DNA of 64,000 nt, taken from Rotaria socialis (lineage: Eukaryota > Rotifera > Eurotatoria > Philodinida > Philodinidae). The notes beneath the pieces are model-generated. The model was not told the DNA's origin. It did no database searches and saw only the letters and a program-made list of their open reading frames with translations. Location: assembly GCA_905331475.1 (NCBI GenBank), contig CAJNYU010000295.1, forward strand, positions 62,001 through 126,000. Direction: 5' to 3'. Made by a program: the position numbers and the translations under genes. Positions 57,201 to 64,000 of the stretch are shown one piece after another. Position 1 is the first letter of the stretch, and each line of letters opens with the position of its first letter.

Positions 57201-59269
57201 GACAATTTTATTCTGAAGATGTTTATATTGTTCGATGGAAATACAAACTAATTCAAATTGGAAATGGTTCAGCATTAGAACGAAAGCCAGATATAGGTCG
57301 TGATCGAGTTGCTTTTTGGATATGGCAAGGTATTAATGCTAGTCCAAATGAAAAAGGTCTTTCAGCGTTGATGACAATACTTTTCAACGAAGACAAAGGA
57401 CCTCATGTAAGCTATTTGTTCAGTTTATTTTCGATTTATTTAACCTATTGAATATCATTTAGATTCATGTTATTCAAGAACATGAAGAAGCCGCATTTTT
57501 ACAATTATTTGATGGTGCATTAACTATTCATTTGGGTAAACGTAATCAAATGATACAGAAAAATTCATATTGGCGTCTATACATTTTTCTTGGTGAAATT
57601 GATACTGAAACACATTGGTGGGAGTTAAATGTAAATAGTGCTAATTTCCGTAGTAGAACATCGTTTTTATTAATTAATAATCATGAAAATTTGATGTTAC
57701 TTTGGCATGGTTCTGCAACAACTGATGAACAACAAATGTTAGCTAGTAAATCAGCAATGAAATTGCGTGAAAGGTTAGTTTTGAGAGATGTTTTGTTTTG
57801 ATTTAAATGCATCATGATTTATTTAGATGTCCCGAAGAATTTCATTTCGACGGCGAATATGAAGATATTGAGTTCTTTGAAATGCAAGAAGGCGATGAAA
57901 TCGAATTATTTTGGGATGGCATTAACGAACCAAATCATGAACGAAAATATCATTCATTATTAAAAGGTAAGATCAATGAAATACCGCAGGGTTCATCCAA
58001 ATTGAGGTTAGACTTCATGATGTTCTTCTTTGCGTTAAAAAGTTTGACTATTATTGTATTTTTTCAATATTTTTAATTATGATTCTTTTCTAGTTCGACC
58101 TATTCCAAGACTTTCATCAACTATGCGTATATTTCATTTATCAAGTCTTCATGGTCCATTTGTTGCTCAAGAACTTCTTTATCCTCTTCGTTCTCCTGAT
58201 CATATCTCGCCATTTCCATTTACACAAGCTGATCTATACGAACTTCATCAGCCAGCTCTCTGTTTGATTGATGCTGGCACTGAATTATATATTTGGCAAG
58301 GATGGGTTGATCAATCTGATGATGAACTTGGCTTACAACTTTTCAATGCAAATTTATTGGCACATGGCCCAAGAGATATTCGTTTTACAACTGAACGTCG
58401 TTGTGCTCTGCGTACAGCTGTTGATTATTACAAAAGTAAATTAATAAAACGCTATCTATTTTGATTTTACTAGAAATTTTCTTTTTTATTTGTAGCCAAA
58501 ACTGGTTCATCCAATGTTGACATACCATGTTTGATTGTTTATGCTGGTTTAGAGCCAATTGAATTTATTAATCTATTCCCTAAATGGACTGTAAATGTTA
58601 AAGCTCGACAACAAAATCAATTGGTTAGTGAAAAAAAGACTCAGCAGTGAATAGTAAACCAGAGTACTGCTTCTAAATGTAACATTTCTCTTATTTATAT
58701 TCATGCATAATATCTATTCATATATCAAAAGAGAGCGAGTTTGAATATCTGCAACTGGTTCATTCAGATAGAATAAATAAATGAAAGAATATTTTGTCTG
58801 TATCTAAATAAGAGGAATGTTTACACTTAGCTCGATTGATTATGCTTCATCCGTTGTTATTGTTATTTTATATTTGATTGTATGATCCATTTGACTTTTA
58901 GGAAGGTAGAAAGTTAAATCAAAGAGATTCAGTTATTGATGTACTCAATCAGCTATGTCGCGAGCGATATAGTATTGAAGAACTTCAAAGTCGCCCATTG
59001 CCAGAAGGTTTGCAGTTTTTAATACCTTTCATTTGTAATGAAAAAAATTTAATATTAGGTGTTGATCCATCAAAAATTGAATCGTATCTTTCCAATGAAG
59101 ATTTTCAAGTATGACTGTTTTTCTTTTCTTGTATCAATTTTAGAAGAAGAAAAAAATTTCTCTTTTTTTATTCCTATTATAGAAGGAATTTCGTATGACT
59201 AAAGATGACTTTTATGCTTTACCGTATTGGAAACAAACCAATATTAAAAAGCCACTTGGATTTTTCTAA
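42234..59269 (+). CDS. SVIL: Supervillin-like protein: disordered N-terminal half, gelsolin-like repeats, villin headpiece
   Basis: Membrane-associated F-actin and myosin II scaffold. The 28 coding exons are 42234-42746, 42812-43162, 43716-44803, 45672-46269, 46370-46989, 49321-49370, 50259-50672, 50757-50837, 50894-51701, 51762-52011, 52767-52848, 52908-53006, 53082-53139, 53203-53420, 54037-54102, 54153-54330, 54393-54556, 55510-56259, 56651-56838, 56920-57035, 57097-57406, 57463-57773, 57827-57966, 58094-58435, 58496-58623, 58902-59007, 59059-59108, 59183-59269. They sum to 8166 nt, 2721 aa. The first 1,700 residues are Ser/Gln/Asn-rich. Supervillin signatures are SKLSFKEKMTLFNKK, ARARPPRRQQQG and LILIKGRRQCVLRLV. 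Gelsolin-like blocks include VFDFGSELYVWNGK, AFWIWQGI, LMLLWHGSA and TELYIWQGW. The headpiece ends LPYWKQTNIKKPLGFF. The true start may lie further upstream, as the frame is open to a tatag acceptor at 42218. It is longer than human SVIL (2,214 aa). Confidence 0.93.
46990..49320 (+). other. 2.3-kb intron of the supervillin gene
   Basis: The largest intron of the gene, between the exon ending PKSRK and the small 50-nt exon at 49321. No nested gene is convincing; minus-strand frames at 48441-48746 are Phe/Leu/Ser-rich translations of low-complexity DNA. Confidence 0.7.
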
Positions 59270-60787
59270 CTCATTTTTAATCTTACATAATGTGCCATAA
59301 TCATTAAAATTTCACTGATTCTCTTCTTCGACCTTATCATTAGAGACAATAACGAAGAAGTACAAAACTAATCTAGTTTTATTTCTTGTCTACTCATGAA
59401 CGACACGCGTGTATTGTTTTGTTATATAAATATATAACGTTTGTTTTCTTTTTTTCTTGAATCGATTGTTAAATATCTTACACATATTTCCCCACCTCGT
59501 TTATGTTTTGTTTTACATCTATTTTTTCACGATGCATGAATATGATCTTTATCGCAAATAATAAGAGTTCAACTTTTCTTTCTATTTTGACGTATGTGAA
59601 AAGTAAGAAGAGATAATAAAAAGAAACGATCGGCAAACGATTATTTTCATGTAATTGATTTCATTAAATGTGGATGGGTCGAACAAATACACACAACTTG
59701 CAATATTGAAAATATGATGAACAAAAAAAGTTTATTTGAAATAATTTGATAATAATTGAAAAGATCAGAAGCCTATTCAGGTGATATGACAACTTAGCAA
59801 TAGCCATGCAACCATAATTGATAGCAACATTTCAATATTTCATATTTATTTCGGCGATTATAACGTAAACTGATATATCATTGCACCCAGAGTATAGAGG
59901 ACATATCTATCTCTGAGAATCGCATCGAAAATGATCCAATCAATCGTTCTATTTAGTATGGAGTTAAAAAGTAACCAGAAGCCAAGCGATTGAGTTTCAA
60001 TTCTTTTAATGATTCAACTATTTAGTCTAATGCCATTATCAAATCCTTCTTTTTTCACGTTCCCTAGAATCATACTGCTACTGTAATTTTCTATCGACGC
60101 ATAAAATATTTTGTCACATGCTTCAGTTAATAAGAGGATTTTTCTTGATTTAGACGACATGTCCTAAACGATAGATATACAGTTTTACACTAAACTTTGA
60201 TATACATCCAAACTGATTCATATCAGAAATTTTTCATTTCATTCAAAGTATTCTTCATCGACCATTGATCTATTTATGATTATATTGTTTTCTTTTCTAA
60301 TTTATATTAAAACGAAAAGAAAAAGTCTTAAATGAAAACGTTCGATACTGTATTGAAGTTGAAATATCGATGAAAAACATATTTATTAATTATAGAAAAA
60401 TCTTCATATGTAGGATAATAAAAGATTTTGATTGCAATTACATTTATAGGATGCGTTGATGAGATTTGTGGTGCTTCACGTTTTTATTTTATTATTCGAT
60501 GATTTCAAATAGAATTATAATAGACAAAAGAAAAAAGAAAATTACTATTGAAACATGATCTTGATAATAACATTATTTTAAATAAAAATAAAATGATCAA
60601 TAAATCCATTAAGTCTGCAACAAAAACAAGCTTTATTTTTCTTTCCCACCTGTGAATTGTAATTCAAAGCTAAAGCCACGAAATTATCAATGAAGCTCAT
60701 TTGAAATAAATATCGAAGTAAAATATTATTCCAATGCAATCAGAACCAACAATTTTCCCTTGAAAAATAACGGTTGACATTATTAGA
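59270..60787. other. Intergenic between supervillin and DNase I-like gene
   Basis: AT-rich, no open frame of note. A possible poly(A) signal (AATAAA) for supervillin lies near 59613. The DNase promoter should lie in the last few hundred bases; no clear TATA element. Confidence 0.55.
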
Positions 60788-61849
60788 ATGATAAAACTCA
60801 TTTCCAATATCTTGCTAGTAACCATTCTACTTGGTACGTATGTTTCAGCTGTTCGTATTGGTTCATTTAATTTACATCAATACGGAAGTAAAAAAGCAGC
60901 TAATGCAACATTGACCCATACTGTTGCTCAAATTATTAGTGACTTCGATTTGGCAATTATTCAAGAAATTAGTGATGTTTCATTAAAAGCTCCTTACGTT
61001 TTACATGAAGCACTCAATCAAATTTCGACGTCAAATTCATACACTATGACATTAAGTGGTCGTGTTGGACGTTCAGCAACAAAAGAACAATTCATTTTCT
61101 TCAATCGTGAGGCTACATCAGGTGTTGAAGTAGTTCAGGCTTATCTTTATGATGATGTTGAAGATCGTTTTGAACGACCACCGTAAGAGCTCAATTGAAA
61201 TTTGATTTTTTTCTTGCTATAAATTTCATTATTTACTAATTAGTTTTATTGGTACCTTCAAAGTTAAAAATCCAGTGAAATCAGGTGTTGAATTCTTTAC
61301 TGTTATGGATGTTCATTTACGTCCTGATGATGCGTACGTAGAATTACTTAATATGCGTTATGTTATCGAAGATTTTATTGCGGGAAATCCAAAATATTTC
61401 GATGAAACACCAACATCACTTGCCAGTGCGTTGGAACAGAATGTTATTAATGCAACAGTTACTAATAAACCAAGTTTGAAAACGAATCACCCTATTTTGA
61501 TTGTTGGTGACTTCAATGCTGATTGTTCATACATTTCACTTAAACGTCAACAATCCCTTCGGTTTGTTTTCAATCATATTTGAAAGCAATTTTATTTGAA
61601 GAGGTTTTTCTTTTTTTTAGATCCATCGACTATACTGACTTCACATGGATAATTAACAATGAAGTTAAAACAAACACACGACAAACATGCACATATGATC
61701 GTATTTTTATCAATGGTGATAAATTTGTTAACGCTATCGTACCAAAGAGTAATACAACTGTTAACTATCAAAAACAAATGGGTATGAACTTGGAAGAAGC
61801 TTTACGTGTTAGTGATCATATGCCAGTTAAATTCGATATTGAATGGTAA
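60788..61849 (+). CDS. Secreted DNase I-like endonuclease
   Basis: Three coding exons (60788-61182, 61244-61561, 61621-61849) total 942 nt, 313 aa; human DNase I is 282. Residues 1-21 form a signal peptide (MIKLISNILLVTILLGTYVSA), so the enzyme is probably secreted or lysosomal. The endonuclease/exonuclease/phosphatase fold is complete: SFNLHQYG (Asn28), IIQE with metal-binding Glu60, DVHLRPDD with catalytic His156, VGDFNADCSY with Asp221 and Asn223, and SDHMPVKF with Asp303 and His304. Cys226 in NADC and the Cys in TCTYDR correspond to the conserved DNase I disulphide. NxT/S sites suggest glycosylation. The long insert at about residues 180-212 (PKYFDETPTSLASALEQN...) is unlike vertebrate DNase I. 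All key residues are present, so it should be active. Poly(A) signal AATAAA near 61904. Confidence 0.93.
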
Positions 61850-63236
61850 AGACGCAAACCGAAAAAATACTCATTCTTTTCGTGTAATTCGAATAATTAA
61901 TTCAATAAAATAAAAATATTTTAATTGATTATTCCTCTGAGCAAACAATAGCAATAACTTTAGAAATGGTATTAGTAAAATAGAAAGATGAATAGATATT
62001 TATGCTTGTAATTATGTTTAGCTATCCTAAATGAATATAGTATAATAAAGCTTTTGAATATTATCGGCAACAGTATGTATGAAAGTTTGATAGACTGAAA
62101 AAGTATTGTTGTGTTCGGTTTGGCATTTTACAATCATGCATAACTTTTAAGTGTTTGATGTAGTTGTTGAAAAGTGTCTTGAATGTGCCTATTATGACTT
62201 ACTGAACTGTAGAATCGAATTTCACGGATAACAAAAACGTTTTAAAGAATGAAGACATAAACGTTATAAAAAATCATCATCACTCAATCATCAAATTGTA
62301 GAGAATGTTTTGTTAGATATATTTACAATCTGTGAATGACCTCGATGTTTTTCTTCAAGATAATACAAATCAGAAACAAGCATCTTATCATATTACTGAG
62401 TATATCCTAGAAAGTAACGTTCTAGTATACCAAACTTTTGTATTACCAAATGCAAAAGTCACATCTACATTAGCAACAACAATGAATACATTCGCTTGAA
62501 CATCAGTATGATAGAAACTGTTATGCACCAATTTAAAATAGTACCTCGGAGCAATTGAATAAGTGCGTTTGGAAAGCATAATCTAAAACGAATGCTGAAG
62601 TATACAACTATTTTTAATTCAAATATTTTACTCTATCTCATACTAAGCACTCTTATATGGTAGTAGTAAGGATATATAATGGGCGGTATTATATAACTAT
62701 TGAGTAAATGGTGTCATTTTTCAACAATATACATATATATCTTAATTTTTGGTCAATCAATAATATTTTGTATAATATACCTGCAGGTGATCATCTCGAA
62801 TATGCATTGTTATATCAGTTGAATAACTGCATCGTTAGTGATATACAATGTGTACAATATATATTCTGTATCAGAGAAATACTTTATTAAGAAAAGGTTG
62901 AACAAGAAGTTCATATGAATTTAACTATTCTATTTCTTGATTTCTTATAAATATAAGAGAGATACATTGATCATCTTTTATTGATATTATGAATATCATT
63001 TTATCTAAGTTTTATTATTGAATTTTTTTCGTGTTTTAATCGATCAATTAAATTTTCACAATTAAGTTGAAGTTGAAATACAAGAAAGAACACATAAGAA
63101 TTTGATTGTAAGAAAGAATAGAGAACAATCAAAGAGTATTATATCTGTACAATCAGCATAGAATAAGAGCTAGAAGCAATACGATAATATGAAAATAAAG
63201 CCTGACTAGTTTTTTACTCTTGAAGTTTGTTCATTT
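61850..63236. other. Convergent intergenic region, no gene seen
   Basis: Lies between the 3' end of the DNase I-like gene and the 3' end of the Lys/Glu-rich gene. Open frames at 62388-62579 and 62708-62890 are AT-driven and not convincing. Confidence 0.55.
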
Positions 63237-64000
63237 TTATGTAGCTTTAGTTTTCTTCGCAGAACGATTATTTGTTTTGGATGTCGATGCTGGAGCTTTA
63301 GTAGCTGGACGCCCTTTTTTTGCTTGTTTAGCTGTTGAAGCTTCTATAAAGAAAAAAAAAGAAAGGAAAACTGCATGCAACAAACAAGACAAGAAAAAAA
63401 TGAATCAAATATTCAACTAACCATCTTCGGTATTATTTTCAGCTTCTTCATTTTTTTCCTCATTCGTATGATCTTCGAATGGCTCATCGCTTTGTAATTT
63501 CTTTTTAGCTGGAGCTGCACCGGCTTTTTTGCCTGATGTTGGTGCCGATCGTTTTGTTGGACCTTTCTTTGTTGTTGTAGCTTTTGAATTATCATCCGTA
63601 GGTTCTTCATCTTCAGACAAATTAAGATCATCATTTACAGGTTCTTCATTTTCAGATTTTTCAACAGCTGCGGTTTGCTTTTTTGATGAGCTTGCAGCTT
63701 TTCCTTTTTTTGTAGTTGCTGGTTTCTTTTTTGTCTCATTTTCATCGCTTTGTTCTAAAAATTAAAAGATAATCTTCTTTTTTTTGTTGCAAAAATGTCA
63801 TCCTGCTTTTCTTATTACCATGATCCATTTCAGGTTCTGGTGTAGCTGTTTTTGTTTTTTGAGCTGGTTTACGAGCAGTTTTACCTTTTGATTTTTTATT
63901 CGGTGAACCATTTTCGTTTTCAGCTTCATCATCTTCACCTGTACCTGAACGAAGACAAAGTGTGCTTTCAAATATTTGCAACGATCTTTTATGAATTACC
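63237..64000 (-). CDS. Lys/Glu/Ala-rich, probably nuclear protein (partial, 5' end off the right edge)
   Basis: Exons on the minus strand: about 63819-63944 (possibly continuing to the right edge), 63422-63754 and 63237-63343, ending SAKKTKAT and stop. The sequence alternates basic Lys/Ala/Thr/Pro blocks (KKSKGKTARKPAQKTKTATP, SGKKAGAAPAKKK) with acidic clusters (GEDDEAENENG, SEDEEPTDD, EEKNEEAEN). The last exon contains KKGRPATKAP, resembling a single AT-hook core (GRP flanked by basic residues). This composition fits a chromatin or nucleolar protein; it is low-complexity and so not assignable to a family. Exon joints keep the frame: DH-G joins to EQSD and DG joins to EASTAK through split Glu codons. 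The acceptor at 63945-63946 is a proposal; the frame is also open beyond it. Confidence 0.7.

Overview
The window looks like a piece of an AT-rich, compact invertebrate nuclear genome. Genes are rich in introns, and most introns are only 50-70 bases with short T-rich ...TTTAG acceptors. Long Gln, Asn and Ser homopolymers break up the coding sequence, and small foldback or MITE-type elements sit between and inside genes. The gene set is animal: supervillin, CRTC, secernin, ZFR-type DZF protein, mitochondrial ClpX, a rhodopsin-type GPCR and a secreted DNase I. Small introns, high AT and short motifs resembling the TGTGGG telomere repeat I recall for bdelloids suggest a bdelloid rotifer, but that is inference. 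One 38-base N gap (22008-22045) and two single Ns are present.

Layout. 1-8546: clpX (minus, running off the left edge) and a ZFR-like gene (plus) are head to head, with start codons 323 bp apart. 8547-12737: gene-free, with one foldback MITE (9929-10310) and a GC-rich patch of TGTGGG-like motifs in both orientations (11886-12006). 12738-14876: a three-exon GPCR (minus). 14877-22693: gene-poor, with one small membrane-protein ORF, a G/C-capped foldback element (21426-21995) and the N gap. 22694-25397: secernin (minus), with a repeat in its large intron. 26750-27640: an unrecognised gene (minus) broken by a second copy of the 9.9-kb MITE; removing the element plus one TA restores the reading frame. 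29308-30195: an uncharacterised single-pass membrane protein (minus). 32103-36158: CRTC (plus, 12 coding exons). 36159-42233: no confident gene. 42234-59269: supervillin-like gene (plus, 28 coding exons, 2721 codons plus stop). 60788-61849: secreted DNase I-like gene (plus, 3 exons). 63237-64000: 3' end of a Lys/Glu-rich, probably nuclear, protein (minus, running off the right edge).

Exon models for ZFR, GPCR, secernin, CRTC, supervillin and DNase were joined by hand from GT...AG sites. All six total a whole number of codons with one terminal stop. The genes do not form one pathway; this is an ordinary housekeeping and signalling neighbourhood. I found no clearly new enzymatic system. The most informative unusual features are the two-copy foldback MITE, including its insertion into a coding exon, the G/C-capped nested-palindrome element, and a GC-AG intron in clpX.
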